Assembly: GCF_019799905.1 (NCBI RefSeq)
Contig: NZ_JABGCI010000003.1
Location: 186,001 to 250,000 of the forward strand
Direction: 5' to 3'
Source of the DNA: Trujillonella endophytica
Lineage (GTDB): Bacteria > Actinomycetota > Actinomycetes > Mycobacteriales > Geodermatophilaceae
Length of the DNA stretch: 64,000 nt
Shown here: in pieces, positions 9,031 through 19,065 of the stretch
Numbering within the stretch: position 1 is the stretch's first letter
Layout: every line of letters starts with the position of its first letter
Notes under the pieces: generated by a model
What the model was told of the DNA's origin: nothing
The model's database searches: none
Seen by the model: only the letters and a program-made list of their open reading frames with translations
Program-made: the position numbers and the translations under genes

Positions 9031-9464
9031 CAGACGAGCCTCCCGCCGTTGATCCGCCAGTGGATGAAGGGCACGCGCATCGGTCCGTTGGCCACGAGGA
9101 ACACGATGACCCAGGTCGTCACGAAGTGGATGACGAACGCGGCGCCCGGCACGCCGTCGTGCCAGAAGACGGCACCGCCGGCGAAGAGGAACCAGACGAG
9201 CAGGCCCTCGTTGATGCCGGTGAGGAAGCCGAAGAGCGTGGGCCAGTCCTTCTCCCAGCGGAACTGCTGGAGGCCGTGGTAGAGCAGCTCCCACAGCACA
9301 CCGAGCACGGTGGTCACGAGGATGACGGAGAAGGTCGCTCCGTAGGAGGCGCCGAGGCCCACCCCGGTGGGCAGGATCGGCGTGATGATGAGGGTCCAGA
9401 GGCCGCCGACCACGACCAGCAGGAAGATCCTGGTCTGGATGCGGCCGTTCAGAGTGGGGAGCAC
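9030..9464 (-). CDS. Small integral membrane protein of the FHA operon
   Basis: The 144-residue protein has four strongly hydrophobic stretches (for example IFLLVVVGGLWTLIITPILP and VIHFVTTWVIVFLVANG), so four membrane helices are likely. The proposed start is GTG, giving VLPTLNGRIQTR. The short loops contain several tryptophans and histidines but no motif I know. It lies 56 bp after the oxidoreductase gene and overlaps the FHA gene by four bases, so it is certainly part of this operon. It may anchor the FHA protein or the oxidoreductase at the membrane; this is inference from context only. Confidence 0.82.
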   Translation of the reverse strand: MLPTLNGRIQTRIFLLVVVGGLWTLIITPILPTGVGLGASYGATFSVILVTTVLGVLWELLYHGLQQFRWEKDWPTLFGFLTGINEGLLVWFLFAGGAVFWHDGVPGAAFVIHFVTTWVIVFLVANGPMRVPFIHWRINGGRLV

Positions 9465-9520
9465 GGGAGTCTCTCTCGGGTCGTGAGGTCGAGCAGTGGT
9501 GGGTCGGTCGCGGCGGTCGG

Positions 9521-11062
9521 TCAGATCTGCTTGTTGCGGACCCACTTCCACCACTGGCTGGTCGAGCGGCCGGGGCCGAGCTTCTTGGCGAAGCCCTGCT
9601 TGATCAGGTCGTCGGCGATCTCCTGGGCGGCGATCTGCAGGCCGAAGAAGGTGTCGACGCCGGGGAACGGGCCGCCCAGGGTGGCGCTGCCCGAGGCGTA
9701 GATCTTGCCGCCGTTCTGCGTGCCCAGGAGCTCGAAGTTGGTGCCGACGTCGAGGCGGCCCACCGGGTTGCGGCCGGCGCCGGAGTGGTCGAGCAGGTCG
9801 GCGAGCACGCGGTGCTCGCGGATGTCGGCCTCCAGGCCGGTGCAGTCGATGACGAAGTCGAAGGTGCCCAGCTGCGGGCCCTGGTCGCTGGTCGCGGCCA
9901 CCTCGACGAGGTCGCCGACCGGCCGCATGCTGTCGATCTGGCCGATCACCACGCGGTACCAGCCCTCGCGCCGGCCGCGGTCGAGCTGCTCGAGCCAGTC
10001 GTTGCGCAGCGGCGTGTTGGTCCCGCCCATCTCCTTGTAGAGCCGCGCCCGCTCCTCGCCGTGGGTCTTGCGGACCTGCTGCTTGAGCTGGCCGCCCCAC
10101 ACCGACTTCGGGTAGTTGAAGCCCTGGTAGGCCCAGCCGTCGGAACCCCGGCGGCGCTTGAAGATGCTCGGGCCGTGGGCCTTGTCCACGTAGGTGCGGA
10201 ACAGGTGCACGATCTGGGTCTGCAGCCCCCGCTGGTCGCGGTCGTCGATCAGCCGCTGGAGCACGCGGGAGGCGACGATGCCGCCGCCGCGGATCAGCAC
10301 GGTGCCCGGGCGCTTGTGCAGCCGCTCGTACACGTGCTCGTGCGGCTCGTAGGCGTTCACGACCTTGGCGAAGTCGTTGTGCTCCTGCCGGTACTTCTGC
10401 AGGTCGGGCAGGAACTTGAGGCCCGGGTAGCCGACCGCGACGTGCACCCACTGGCTGCGGTAGGCGATGCGGCGCGTGGCGGCGGCACCCTCCGGCGGGG
10501 TGAGGATCGTGAAGTACCCGCCGCCCGCCCGGCGCCGCACCATGCGGACCTGGCCGTGCACGACCATCTCGGGGTACCGGATCCGGTGCATCTCCCGCTC
10601 CATGGACGTGAACGCGTGCCCGGCCTTGGGCGTGTAGTAGCGCTTGAAGATCGGCTCGACGAAGACGTTCCACCACTGCTTGGGGCCCTCGCGGAGGGCG
10701 TAGCTCGGGAAGCCCCAGATGTTGTCCGGTGTGGACGCCGAGTCCGACCGCAGCCGCTCGCTGCGCGGGATCTGCGAGACCGTCGTCAGGTACTCGTAGC
10801 TCTCCCACGGCGTCCTCAAGGGGGTCAGGACGCGCATCGCGCTGGTCGGGACGCCGCAGATGCGCAGGTAGTCGACGGTCACGAACGACCCGATGCCGCC
10901 ACCGAAGGTGATGAAGGGGACGTCGATGATCGGGATGCCGGCCTCGGCCAGCATCTGGTCGGTCCAGACGTGGGTGTTGATCAGCTGGTCGTTCAGGTCG
11001 CCACGCTGCGGTGGCCCCGACGGCGGCTGGGCGTGCTGGGGCGCGATGGTGCTCTCGCTCAC
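9521..11062 (-). CDS. Putative flavin/nicotinamide-dependent oxidoreductase
   Basis: The 513-residue product starts with GTG (VSESTIAPQ), with GGAAG upstream. Two glycine-rich segments look like dinucleotide-binding loops: FITFGGGIGSFV (about 50-61) and VLIRGGGIVASRV (about 260-272). A late segment with FDFVIDCTGLEADI and a C-terminal YASGSATLGGPFPG resemble the end of FAD-dependent monooxygenases and reductases. No family can be named safely. It is the first gene of the operon with the membrane and FHA genes and diverges from the kinase at 11,271 across 208 bp. This link between a flavoprotein-like enzyme and Ser/Thr phosphorylation is unusual. Confidence 0.7.
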   Translation of the reverse strand: MSESTIAPQHAQPPSGPPQRGDLNDQLINTHVWTDQMLAEAGIPIIDVPFITFGGGIGSFVTVDYLRICGVPTSAMRVLTPLRTPWESYEYLTTVSQIPRSERLRSDSASTPDNIWGFPSYALREGPKQWWNVFVEPIFKRYYTPKAGHAFTSMEREMHRIRYPEMVVHGQVRMVRRRAGGGYFTILTPPEGAAATRRIAYRSQWVHVAVGYPGLKFLPDLQKYRQEHNDFAKVVNAYEPHEHVYERLHKRPGTVLIRGGGIVASRVLQRLIDDRDQRGLQTQIVHLFRTYVDKAHGPSIFKRRRGSDGWAYQGFNYPKSVWGGQLKQQVRKTHGEERARLYKEMGGTNTPLRNDWLEQLDRGRREGWYRVVIGQIDSMRPVGDLVEVAATSDQGPQLGTFDFVIDCTGLEADIREHRVLADLLDHSGAGRNPVGRLDVGTNFELLGTQNGGKIYASGSATLGGPFPGVDTFFGLQIAAQEIADDLIKQGFAKKLGPGRSTSQWWKWVRNKQI

Positions 11063-11270
11063 GGGGGTGCTTCCGTCCTCGCTCGGGGGAGCCGCCACTG
11101 TCGGGGACCCCGGTGCCGGTGTCAACGGGATGCGTCGCGCCGATCGCGGCACGTCGCGACGGGGCCCGGCGGGCGGTCTCCGGGCCCATCGCCCGAGGTC
11201 GGCGCCTAGACTCCCGCCGTCCGGCTGCGCGTGGGACGGCGGGGCGGCGCAGCCCCCCGGGAGGTCGTCG

Positions 11271-12869
11271 GTGGAGTTCCGTGAGTTCGGCCCCTACCGG
11301 CTGGAGAGCCTGCTCGGCCGCGGTGGCATGGGCGTGGTCTACCTGGCCTACGACACCGAGCACCGGCGTCAGGTGGCGCTCAAGGTGCTCGCCGAGGACC
11401 TCGCCGCGGACCAGGCCTACCGGGAGCGCTTCCGGCGCGAGGCCTACGCCGCGGCCCGCCTGAGCGACCCGCACATCGTGCCGATCCACCGCTACGGCGA
11501 CATCGACGGACGGCTCTTCCTCGACATGCGGCTCGTCCGCGGCAGCGACCTCTCGGCGGTGCTCGCCGAGCAGGGACCGCTGGCCCCGAGGCGCGCGGTC
11601 GGGATCGTCTCGCAGGTGGCCCACGCGCTGGACTCCGCGCATGCCGAGGGCCTGGTGCACCGCGACGTCAAACCGTCCAACGTGCTGGTCTGCTCGCCCG
11701 CGCAGGACGCGGACGACGACGACGAGGAGTTCGTCTACCTGGTCGACTTCGGCATCGCGCGGTCGGTGATGCCGGACGCCGGCCAGCCCGCGCTCACCCA
11801 GGCGGGCTCGGCGGTCGGCAGCTTCGACTACATGGCGCCCGAGCGCTTCCTCGAGCGCCCGGCCGACGCGCGCGCCGACGTCTACTCCCTCGCGTGCCTG
11901 CTCCTCGAGTGCCTGACCGGGCAGCGGCCGTTCCCCGTCACGGGCCTCGCGCCGCTGATGTGGGCGCACGTGAACCAGCCCCCGCCGTCGGTCTCGGCCC
12001 TGCGGCCGGAGCTGCCGCGCGGGCTCGACGAGGTGGTGGCCAAGGGGCTGGCCAAGGACCCCGACGAGCGCTGGCCCACCGCCGGCGCCCTCGCCGCCGC
12101 CGCCCGCCGGGTGCTGACCTCGTCGGCGCGGATGCCCGCCCTCGCCCCGGCGACCCCGCCGACCACGCAGCTCCCCCGCGTCGCCGTCGCCTCCGCCCTC
12201 CCGGTCGCGCCCGGCGCCCGCACCGGATCGGGACCCGTGCCCCTGCCCGCCGCGGGGAGCAGCCCGTCGGGAGCGCGCCGGCCGAGCGGCAGCCGGACGG
12301 CGACCGTGCTCGTCTGGACCGCGGCCCTGCTGGTGGCCGTGCTGGTCGGCGTCCTGGCGCTGCTGCGCGACGAGGCGGAGCCGCTGGACCGGCCGGAACC
12401 GCCGGTGGCCGGACCACGGCACGACGACCTGCTCGCCATCGTCCCGCCGGACTACGACCCGGCGGACTGCCGTCCCGCGCCGGCCGCCGGCGACGGCGAG
12501 GTCGCGGCGGTCGACTGCGGCCCGAGCGCCAGCCAGCCCGGACCGGCCAGCTCGCGCTTCTTCCTCTACCCGGACGAGGGGACGGCCGAGCAGGTGTTCC
12601 TCGACGACGTCGCCCGCGTCGAGCTGGAGGAGCAGCCCCCGGGCACCTCCTGCCCGGCGACGCAGGGGTACGGCACGTGGGAGCAGGACGGCGTCGGCAT
12701 GGGCCGGGTCGCCTGCTACGTCGACCAGGCGAACGACGCCGTCCTCATGTGGACCGAGAGCGAGGACGCCGTCGAGGCGGTGGTGCGCATCCGCAACGGC
12801 GGCACGCAGGGGCTGACCGCGCTGACCGAGTGGTGGCGCGACACCGACGTCGCGGTCTTCGGGAGCTAG
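11271..12869 (+). CDS. Transmembrane Ser/Thr protein kinase, PknB-like
   Basis: The 532-residue kinase starts with GTG, with GGGAGG close upstream. The kinase domain (1-285) is intact: GRGGMG, VALKVL, HRDVKPSN, DFG and YMAPE. Relative to the kinase at 481 it carries an acidic insertion (DADDDDEE) just before DFG. The linker is short and lacks the YGPPSQPG repeats. One membrane helix (about 345-365) precedes a C-terminal external domain with conserved cysteines that aligns with those at 481 and 2,539. It diverges from the oxidoreductase/FHA operon and converges on uppS with only 7 bp between the stops. The gene ends with TAG, the codon matched by the tRNA-Sec of this window. Confidence 0.93.
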   Translation: MEFREFGPYRLESLLGRGGMGVVYLAYDTEHRRQVALKVLAEDLAADQAYRERFRREAYAAARLSDPHIVPIHRYGDIDGRLFLDMRLVRGSDLSAVLAEQGPLAPRRAVGIVSQVAHALDSAHAEGLVHRDVKPSNVLVCSPAQDADDDDEEFVYLVDFGIARSVMPDAGQPALTQAGSAVGSFDYMAPERFLERPADARADVYSLACLLLECLTGQRPFPVTGLAPLMWAHVNQPPPSVSALRPELPRGLDEVVAKGLAKDPDERWPTAGALAAAARRVLTSSARMPALAPATPPTTQLPRVAVASALPVAPGARTGSGPVPLPAAGSSPSGARRPSGSRTATVLVWTAALLVAVLVGVLALLRDEAEPLDRPEPPVAGPRHDDLLAIVPPDYDPADCRPAPAAGDGEVAAVDCGPSASQPGPASSRFFLYPDEGTAEQVFLDDVARVELEEQPPGTSCPATQGYGTWEQDGVGMGRVACYVDQANDAVLMWTESEDAVEAVVRIRNGGTQGLTALTEWWRDTDVAVFGS

Positions 12870-12876
12870 GCGGCGC

Positions 12877-13671
12877 TCAGGCGCTGCCGAAGCGGCGCTG
12901 GCGGGAGGCGTACTCCTCGCAGGCGGCCCACAGGTGCCGGCGGTCGAAGTCGGGCCACAGGGTGTCGAGGAAGACGAACTCCGCGTAGGCCGACTGCCAG
13001 AGCAGGAAGTTGCTCGTGCGGTTCTCGCCGGAGCTGCGGACGAACAGGTCGACGTCGGGCATGTCCGGCTCGTCGAGGTAGCGGGCGACGGTGGCCTCGG
13101 TGACCTTGGCCGGGTCCAGCCGGCCGGCGGCCACCTCGCGGGCGATCGCGGCGGCCGCGTCGGCGATCTCGGCGCGGCCGCCGTAGTTGACGCACATGGT
13201 CAGGGTGAGGACGTCGTTGTCGCGGGTGAGCTCCTCGGCGACCTCGAGCTCCTTGATGACGCTGCGCCACAGCCGTGGGCGGCGGCCGGCCCAGCGCACC
13301 CGGACGCCGAGCTCGTGCATCTCGTCGCGCCGCCGGCGGATGACGTCGCGGTTGAAGCCCATGAGGAAGCGGACCTCGTCGGGGCTGCGCCGCCAGTTCT
13401 CGGTGGAGAACGCGTACGCGCTGATCGCCGTGATGCCCAGTTCGATGGCGCCCTCGACGCAGTCGAACAGCGAGGACTCCCCCGCCTCGTGCCCGGCGGT
13501 CCGCGGCAGCCCGCGCTGCTTGGCCCAGCGGCCGTTGCCGTCCATGACGATGGCGACGTGACCGGGCACCTTGTCGGCCGGGATGTCCGGCGGACGGACG
13601 CCGGAGGGGTGCGGGTTCGGCGCCTTGACCTCGCGCCGGGCGGCCTCCCGTCCCGGAACCGACCGCCTCAC
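12877..13671 (-). CDS. uppS: Isoprenyl (undecaprenyl/decaprenyl) diphosphate synthase
   Basis: This 264-residue cis-prenyltransferase makes the long polyprenyl carrier for cell-wall synthesis. The signature [17 protein letters not shown] contains the catalytic Asp, and later [17 protein letters not shown] and FLDTLWPDF match the family. The GTG start overlaps the recO stop (GTGA), so the two are translationally coupled. The order uppS-recO-era is the same as in Mycobacterium. Whether the product is C50 or C55 cannot be decided from sequence. Confidence 0.95.
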   Translation of the reverse strand: MRRSVPGREAARREVKAPNPHPSGVRPPDIPADKVPGHVAIVMDGNGRWAKQRGLPRTAGHEAGESSLFDCVEGAIELGITAISAYAFSTENWRRSPDEVRFLMGFNRDVIRRRRDEMHELGVRVRWAGRRPRLWRSVIKELEVAEELTRDNDVLTLTMCVNYGGRAEIADAAAAIAREVAAGRLDPAKVTEATVARYLDEPDMPDVDLFVRSSGENRTSNFLLWQSAYAEFVFLDTLWPDFDRRHLWAACEEYASRQRRFGSA

Positions 13672-14414
13672 GACCGGTCGACCAGGGCCAGCGAGCGCAG
13701 CCCGCGCTCGAGGTGCCACTGCAGCAGTGCGGCGACCAGGCCACTGCCCTCCCGCCGCTGCCCGGCCTCGCTGGCCTCGGCGCGGGCCCAGTCCCCCGAC
13801 AGCAGCGCCTCCAGCAGCTCGAGCGTGACCGGGTTGGGCATCGCGGAGCCGGCGGGCCGGCACTCGCGGCAGACCGATCCGCCGGCGGGCACGGAGAAGT
13901 GCCGGTGCGGGCCGTCCTCCCCGCAGCGCGCGCAGGCGGCGAGCGCCGGCTCCCAGCCGGCCACCGACATCGCCCGGAGCAGGAAGGCGTCGAGCACCAG
14001 CGGGGCGGGGTGGCTGCGCTCGGCCAGCGCCCGGAGTGCGCCGATGACGAGCAGGAACATCCGCAGGGACGGCTCCTTCTCCTCCGCGGTGAGCCGGTCG
14101 GCGGTCTCCAGCACGGCGGTACCGGCGGTGTAGCAGGGGTAGTCCCCCACCACCGCCTGGCCGTAGGCGCGGATCGACTCGGCCTGGCTGACGACGTCGA
14201 GGTTGCGCCCGGTGTAGAGCTGCAGGTCGACGTGGCTGAACGGCTCGAGCCGGGCACCGAACTTGCTCTTGGTGCGGCGCACGCCCTTGGCGACCGCGCG
14301 CACCTTGCCGTGCCGGCGGGTGAGGACCGTGACGATCCGGTCGGCCTCGCCCAGCTTCTGGGTGCGCAGGACGACGCCCTCGTCGCGGTAGAGCGACTGC
14401 GGTGTGGTGCTCAA
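13668..14414 (-). CDS. recO: DNA repair protein RecO
   Basis: RecO helps load RecA at gaps with RecF/RecR. The N-terminal OB-fold ([20 protein letters not shown]) and four cysteines of a zinc site ([16 protein letters not shown]) are visible; length is 248 residues. I chose the TTG at 14,412-14,414 because it overlaps the era stop (TTGA) and puts the start close to the conserved SLYRDEG. An in-frame ATG at 14,453 would add 13 residues inside era. It is coupled on both sides, to era and uppS. Confidence 0.92.
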   Translation of the reverse strand: MSTTPQSLYRDEGVVLRTQKLGEADRIVTVLTRRHGKVRAVAKGVRRTKSKFGARLEPFSHVDLQLYTGRNLDVVSQAESIRAYGQAVVGDYPCYTAGTAVLETADRLTAEEKEPSLRMFLLVIGALRALAERSHPAPLVLDAFLLRAMSVAGWEPALAACARCGEDGPHRHFSVPAGGSVCRECRPAGSAMPNPVTLELLEALLSGDWARAEASEAGQRREGSGLVAALLQWHLERGLRSLALVDRS

Positions 14415-15325
14415 TACCCGAGCCTGTTCAGCTTCTTCGGGTCGTCCTGCCACTCGCCGAGGACCGTGACGTGCAGGTCCAGGTGCACGCGGCCGCCGAG
14501 GAGCACCTCCAGGCCCACCCGCGCCTCGCTGCCGATGGCCTTGATCGTCTGCCCGCCCTTGCCCAGCAGCATCGGCTTCTGGCTCGGCCGCTCGACGTGC
14601 AGCAGCGCGTGCACCTCGGTGAAGACGGCGTCCGGGTCGCGCGGGTCGGGCTTGCGGATGATCTCCTCGACGCTCACGGCCAGGGAGTGCGGCACCTCCT
14701 GGCGGACCTTCTCCAGCGCCGCCTCGCGCACCAGCTCGGAGATCTGCCGCTCCACGTCGTCGTCGGTGGTCTGCTCCTCCGGGTACAGCGGCGGCCCCTC
14801 GGGCAGCATCCCGATCAGCAGGTCGGCCAGCAGCTCCACCTGGTCGCCGGCCACGGCGCTGACCGGCACGATCTCGCGGGCCTCGACGAGCCGGCTGGCC
14901 GCGACGAGCTGGGCGGTGATCGCCTTCTTGCTCGCGGCGTCGGTCTTGGTGACCACCAGGACGACGGGGGTGGTGACGTTGGCGAGCTGCCGCGCGATGA
15001 AGGCGTCACCGGCGCCGACGGGCTGGTCGGCGGGAATGCAGAAGACGATCACGTCGACGTCGGAGAGGGTGTCGCGGACGACGTCGTTGAGCCGCTGGCC
15101 CAGCAGGCTCTTCGGCTTGTGCAGGCCGGGGGTGTCGACCAGCACCAGCTGCCCCGCCGGCCGGTGGACGACGCCGCGGATGGCGTGCCGGGTGGTCTGC
15201 GGCCGGTTGCTGACGATGCCGACCTTCTCGCCGACGAGCGCGTTGGTCAGCGTGGTCTTGCCCGCGTTCGGACGGCCGACGAGCGCGGCGAAGCCGCTGC
15301 GGTACGGCTGCTCCGGCGTGCTCAC
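14411..15325 (-). CDS. era: GTPase Era
   Basis: Era is an essential GTPase in 30S ribosome maturation. The 304-residue protein shows G1 GRPNAGKT, G3 DTPGLHKP and G4 TKTD, then a C-terminal KH domain with the GKGGQTIK loop that binds the 3' end of 16S rRNA. The start is GTG ([12 protein letters not shown]), preceded by GGGAG. It is the first gene of the era-recO-uppS group. Confidence 0.96.
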   Translation of the reverse strand: MSTPEQPYRSGFAALVGRPNAGKTTLTNALVGEKVGIVSNRPQTTRHAIRGVVHRPAGQLVLVDTPGLHKPKSLLGQRLNDVVRDTLSDVDVIVFCIPADQPVGAGDAFIARQLANVTTPVVLVVTKTDAASKKAITAQLVAASRLVEAREIVPVSAVAGDQVELLADLLIGMLPEGPPLYPEEQTTDDDVERQISELVREAALEKVRQEVPHSLAVSVEEIIRKPDPRDPDAVFTEVHALLHVERPSQKPMLLGKGGQTIKAIGSEARVGLEVLLGGRVHLDLHVTVLGEWQDDPKKLNRLGY

Positions 15326-15444
15326 CGGCTCAGTCTCCCACCTGCCTCCGACACCGCCGTGCGACCGGGCGGGGCCGCCGGTCCTGGCGCGGCACCTGCG
15401 CCGACGCACCCACCGTCCCGGCTCGATCCGAGGGGAGGGCGCGG

Positions 15445-15777
15445 CTACGCCGTCGTGCGGACCTGCCCGTCGGGGCCGGCGAGGAACACCGGGGCGGACG
15501 GCGTGAGGTCGTGCACCGCGGCCAGTCCGTCGGCCTCGACGGCGTCGGCCGAGGACACGACCGCGGCGGCCTCCAGCGCGGTGACCCCGCTGGAGACGGC
15601 GGCCGCGACCGCGGCCTGGAGCGCCGACAGCCTCAGTGACGGCAGGTCCACGGTGGCGGCGAGGTAGGTGCGGCCGTCGGTGTCACGGACGGCGGCTCCC
15701 TCGGGTGCGCCGGTGCGGCCGAGCGCGGAACGGGCGAGGGTGACGAGCTTGGCGTCCTCGGGCTGCAGGTCGGGCAC
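15445..15777 (-). CDS. Conserved actinobacterial protein, deaminase-like fold (Rv2365c-type)
   Basis: The 110-residue protein sits where mycobacteria have the small conserved protein Rv2365c, between era and the CBS-domain membrane protein. Its pattern (LARSALGRT..GAAVRDTDGRTYLAA..LSALQAAVAAAVSSG) resembles the cytidine deaminase fold, but the HAE and PCxxC zinc motifs are absent, so deaminase activity is unlikely. The start is GTG. It ends with TAG. Function unknown. Confidence 0.75.
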   Translation of the reverse strand: MPDLQPEDAKLVTLARSALGRTGAPEGAAVRDTDGRTYLAATVDLPSLRLSALQAAVAAAVSSGVTALEAAAVVSSADAVEADGLAAVHDLTPSAPVFLAGPDGQVRTTA

Positions 15778-15829
15778 GGGACCATCCTCGCCCACCGATC
15801 CGGCGGCTCTCCTGCAGGGGCCCGCCGCC

Positions 15830-15885
15830 GGCCCCGACCCGAGGCTCGCCCCGAGCTCGAGAGGGTGAGGAGGACGGGGTCCTCC
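15830..15885 (+). repeat. Dispersed palindromic repeat, copy 1 of 4
   Basis: This copy begins GGCCCCGACCCGAGGCTCG and ends GGACGGGGTCC. It shares about 55 bp with the copies at 28,474, 54,196 and 59,756. The outer arms are complementary and a GAGCTC palindrome sits in the middle. It lies between the CNNM gene and the gene at 15,445, so it may also act as a transcription terminator for the CNNM gene. Confidence 0.7.
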
Positions 15886-15911
15886 TCGGTCGGGGGCAGG
15901 AGGGTCCTCCC

Positions 15912-17309
15912 TCAGCCCTCCACCACGCCGGCCGGCTCCTCGGCGCGGGTGGCGCCCGACGCCCGCGGGGCCTCCGCGCGGGTGGCGCCCCGCGCCTGGT
16001 CGGCCGCCCGTGGGCCCTCGGCGGCGTCCTCGGCGCCCGGCTCGGGGACCCGGCTGACCAGGAGCGTGTCGATCCGGTTGCGCCGGCCGCCGGTGCTCTC
16101 GGCCACCAGGCGCAGGCCGCCGACCTCGGTGGCCGAGCCCTCGATCGGGACCATGCCCAGCTCGCGGGCCAGCAGGCCACCGACGGTCTCCACGCCCTCG
16201 TCGGCGGGCAGCTCGACGCCGAACAGCTCGGCCAGGTCCTCCACCGGCAGCCGCGCGGTCACCCGCATCGAGCCGTCGGCCAGCTCCTCCACCGGCGGCC
16301 GCTGGAAGGCGTCGTGCTCGTCGGCGATCTCGCCGACGATCTCCTCGAGGATGTCCTCGATGGTGACGAGCCCGGCGAAGCCGCCGTACTCGTCGACCAC
16401 GATCGCGATGTGGATCCGCCGCGCCTGCATGTCGCGCAGCAGCTCGTCGACCGGCTTGGACTCCGGGACGAACGTCGGCGGGCGCATGAGCTCCTCGACC
16501 CGCGGACCGCGGCCGTCGCCGAGGTTCTGCGACCGGCGCACCAGGTCCTTGAGGTAGACGACGCCCACGACGTCGTCGACGTTCTCGCCGATGACCGGGA
16601 TCCGGCTGAACCCGCTGCGCAGCGCCAGCGCCAGCGCCTGGCGGACGGTCTTGGTGCGCTCGATGTAGACGACCTCGGTGCGCGGCACCATGACCTCGCG
16701 GGCGATCGTGTCGCCCAGCTCGAAGACCGAGTGGATCATGTTGCGCTCGCCGGACTCCACGACGCCGCGTTCCTCGGCCATGTCGACCAGCTCGCGGAGC
16801 TCGACCTCGGAGGAGAACGGCCCGTCGCGGAAGCCGCGGCCCGGGGTGATCGCGTTGCCGATGAGGATGAGCAGCGTGGCGACCGGCCCCAGCACCCTGC
16901 CGAGCAGCTTGACGACGCCGGCGCTGGCCAGCGCGACCCCGTAGGCGTGCTGGCGGCCCAGGGTCCGCGGCCCGACGCCGATGAGCACGTAGCTGACCAC
17001 CGTCGTGAGCGCGGCCGCGGTGACCACGGCCTTCCAGCCGCTCCCCCACAGCTCGTAGAGGACGACGGTCACCAGGACCGCGGCGACCATCTCGCAGACG
17101 ATCCGCAGCAGGAGGAGCAGCGAGACGTGCCGGGCGCGCTCCTCGATGACCTCCTCGAGCGCGGCGGCCCGCTTGGCGCCCTCGCGGCGCATCTCCTGCA
17201 CCCGCGCGGCGGAGACCCGCTGCAGGGCGGCGTCCATCGCGCCGAACAGGCCGGCCAGCGGGACGAGCAGGACGGCGACGACCAGCAGCCAGGTCTGTGT
17301 CGACGTCAT
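15912..17309 (-). CDS. CNNM/CorC-type membrane protein with CBS domains
   Basis: The 465-residue protein has an N-terminal DUF21 membrane domain (three to four helices in about 1-150), two CBS domains (about 200-330, with MVPRTEVVYIERTKTV and VVDEYGGFAGLVTIEDILEE) and a CorC_HlyC domain (about 345-425). Proteins of this type are linked to Mg2+ or Co2+ handling; 'hemolysin' labels are historical. A disordered Ala/Arg/Glu-rich tail ends it. It starts with ATG 7 bp after the ybeY stop and is part of the phoH-ybeY operon, matching Rv2366c in order. Confidence 0.9.
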   Translation of the reverse strand: MTSTQTWLLVVAVLLVPLAGLFGAMDAALQRVSAARVQEMRREGAKRAAALEEVIEERARHVSLLLLLRIVCEMVAAVLVTVVLYELWGSGWKAVVTAAALTTVVSYVLIGVGPRTLGRQHAYGVALASAGVVKLLGRVLGPVATLLILIGNAITPGRGFRDGPFSSEVELRELVDMAEERGVVESGERNMIHSVFELGDTIAREVMVPRTEVVYIERTKTVRQALALALRSGFSRIPVIGENVDDVVGVVYLKDLVRRSQNLGDGRGPRVEELMRPPTFVPESKPVDELLRDMQARRIHIAIVVDEYGGFAGLVTIEDILEEIVGEIADEHDAFQRPPVEELADGSMRVTARLPVEDLAELFGVELPADEGVETVGGLLARELGMVPIEGSATEVGGLRLVAESTGGRRNRIDTLLVSRVPEPGAEDAAEGPRAADQARGATRAEAPRASGATRAEEPAGVVEG

Positions 17310-17316
17310 CGCGACC

Positions 17317-17820
17317 TCACCGGGGGCGGGGCTCCCGCTCGGCGGGCTCCCCGGTGACCGGCTGGCGCGGAGCCGAACGCCAGGACTCGAGGAGCTTGGC
17401 CTGGAGGGCGAACATCTCCTTCTCGTCCTCGGGCTCCATGTGGTCGTAGCCGAGGATGTGCAGCACGCCGTGGGTGGCCAGCAGCACCAGCTCGTCGTCC
17501 ATCGTGTGCCCGGCGGCGCGCGCCTGGCGGACGGCGACCGACGGGCAGAGGACGACGTCGCCCAGCAGCGCCGGCCCGGGCTCCGGGTCGTCGGGGCGGG
17601 AGGTGTCCAGCTCGTCCATCGGGAACGCCAGCACGTCGGTGGGGCCCTTCTCGCCCATCCACCGCTCGTGCAGCGTCGCCATGTACTCGGTGTCCACGCA
17701 CAGCACCGACAGCTCGGCCATCGGGTTCACGCCCATCTCGGCGAGGACGAACCGGCAGATGCCGGCCAGCTCCGCCTCGTCGACGGCGATCTCGGACTCG
17801 TTGGCGACCTCGACGGGCAC
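17317..17820 (-). CDS. ybeY: Endoribonuclease YbeY
   Basis: YbeY is a metal-dependent RNase in 16S rRNA maturation and ribosome quality control. The zinc motif [11 protein letters not shown] is intact (three His), and the 167-residue length is normal with a short Arg/Pro tail. The start is GTG, 5 bp after the phoH stop. Phosphate-starvation protein PhoH upstream and the CNNM gene downstream reproduce the conserved order. Confidence 0.95.
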   Translation of the reverse strand: MPVEVANESEIAVDEAELAGICRFVLAEMGVNPMAELSVLCVDTEYMATLHERWMGEKGPTDVLAFPMDELDTSRPDDPEPGPALLGDVVLCPSVAVRQARAAGHTMDDELVLLATHGVLHILGYDHMEPEDEKEMFALQAKLLESWRSAPRQPVTGEPAEREPRPR

Positions 17821-17825
17821 CGCGG

Positions 17826-18974
17826 TCAGCTCCCCTGCCGGCGCGGCCGGGCACCGCGCGTGGGCGCCGGACCGGCCGGGCGGCCCGACGGCTGCTGGTG
17901 CGCGGCGTCCCAGCGCTCGTAGGCGTCGACGATGTCGCCGACCAGCCGGTGGCGGACGACGTCGGAGCTGGTCAGGTTGGCGAAGTGCACGTCCTCGACC
18001 CCGTCGAGGATCTCGCGCACCACCCGCAGCCCGCTCTGCGCGCCACCGGGGAGGTCGACCTGGGTGACGTCGCCGGTGACCACGATCTTGGAGCCGAAGC
18101 CGAGGCGGGTGAGGAACATCTTCATCTGCTCGGCGGTGGTGTTCTGCGCCTCGTCGAGGATGACGAACGCGTCGTTGAGCGTGCGGCCGCGCATGTAGGC
18201 CAGCGGGGCGACCTCGATGGTCCCGGCCTGCATCAGCCGCGGGATCGACTCGGGGTCGACCATGTCGTGCAGCGCGTCGTACAGCGGCCGCAGGTAGGGG
18301 TCGATCTTCTCCGACAGCGAGCCGGGCAGGTAGCCCAGCCGCTCGCCGGCCTCGACCGCCGGGCGGGTCAGGATGATCCGGTTGACCTGCTTGGTCTGCA
18401 GCGCCTGCACGGCCTTGGCCATCGCCAGGTAGGTCTTGCCGGTGCCGGCGGGACCGATGCCGAAGACGATCGTGTGCACGTCGATCGCGTCGACGTAGCG
18501 CTTCTGGTTCAGCGTCTTGGGCCGGATGGTGCGGCCCCGCCGGCTGATGATGTCCAGGCTCAGCACCTCGGCGGGGCGCTCGGAGCCGCCGCTGCGGAGC
18601 ATGCCGATGACCCGGCGCACCGAGTCCGGCCGCAGGGCCTGGCCGGTGCCGAGCAGGGCGATGAGCTCGTCGAAGACGGCGACGGCGAACGCGTTGTCGG
18701 CCGGCTGGCCGGTCACCGAGATCTCGTTGCCGCGCACGTGCACGTCGGCGGCGACCTCGGCCTCGACCAGGCGGAGCAGCTCGTCGCCGGAGCCGAGCAG
18801 CCCCACCATGGAGACGCTCTCGGGGACGGTGATCGTGGTGCGGACGGGTGCGGGCGTGGTGCCCGCCAGTACCGACGTGCCCGCCGGGCCACCGTCCACC
18901 GCGGCGGCCTGGGCGGAGGCCTCACGCGACGTGGGGGCTCCGGATACGGGGACGTTCGGGGAGGAGTCGGGCAA
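17826..18974 (-). CDS. phoH: PhoH-like ATPase
   Basis: The 382-residue protein has the PhoH ATPase core, with Walker A GPAGTGKT and Walker B VILDEAQN, which is related to the N-terminal half of superfamily I helicases. About 60 Ala/Pro/Thr-rich residues precede it. The furthest start consistent with a ribosome site is TTG at 18,972-18,974 (GAGGG just upstream); the true start could lie slightly downstream. It leads the phoH-ybeY-CNNM operon. The family is thought to act in RNA metabolism. Confidence 0.92.
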   Translation of the reverse strand: MPDSSPNVPVSGAPTSREASAQAAAVDGGPAGTSVLAGTTPAPVRTTITVPESVSMVGLLGSGDELLRLVEAEVAADVHVRGNEISVTGQPADNAFAVAVFDELIALLGTGQALRPDSVRRVIGMLRSGGSERPAEVLSLDIISRRGRTIRPKTLNQKRYVDAIDVHTIVFGIGPAGTGKTYLAMAKAVQALQTKQVNRIILTRPAVEAGERLGYLPGSLSEKIDPYLRPLYDALHDMVDPESIPRLMQAGTIEVAPLAYMRGRTLNDAFVILDEAQNTTAEQMKMFLTRLGFGSKIVVTGDVTQVDLPGGAQSGLRVVREILDGVEDVHFANLTSSDVVRHRLVGDIVDAYERWDAAHQQPSGRPAGPAPTRGARPRRQGS

Positions 18975-19065
18975 GAACCCTCGACCCTGCCTTCCTGCTG
19001 AGGCGCTGCGGACTGGTCGAGGATACCCGGTGAAGCCGTCCCGGAACCCGGCTCGCCCGACCGGG

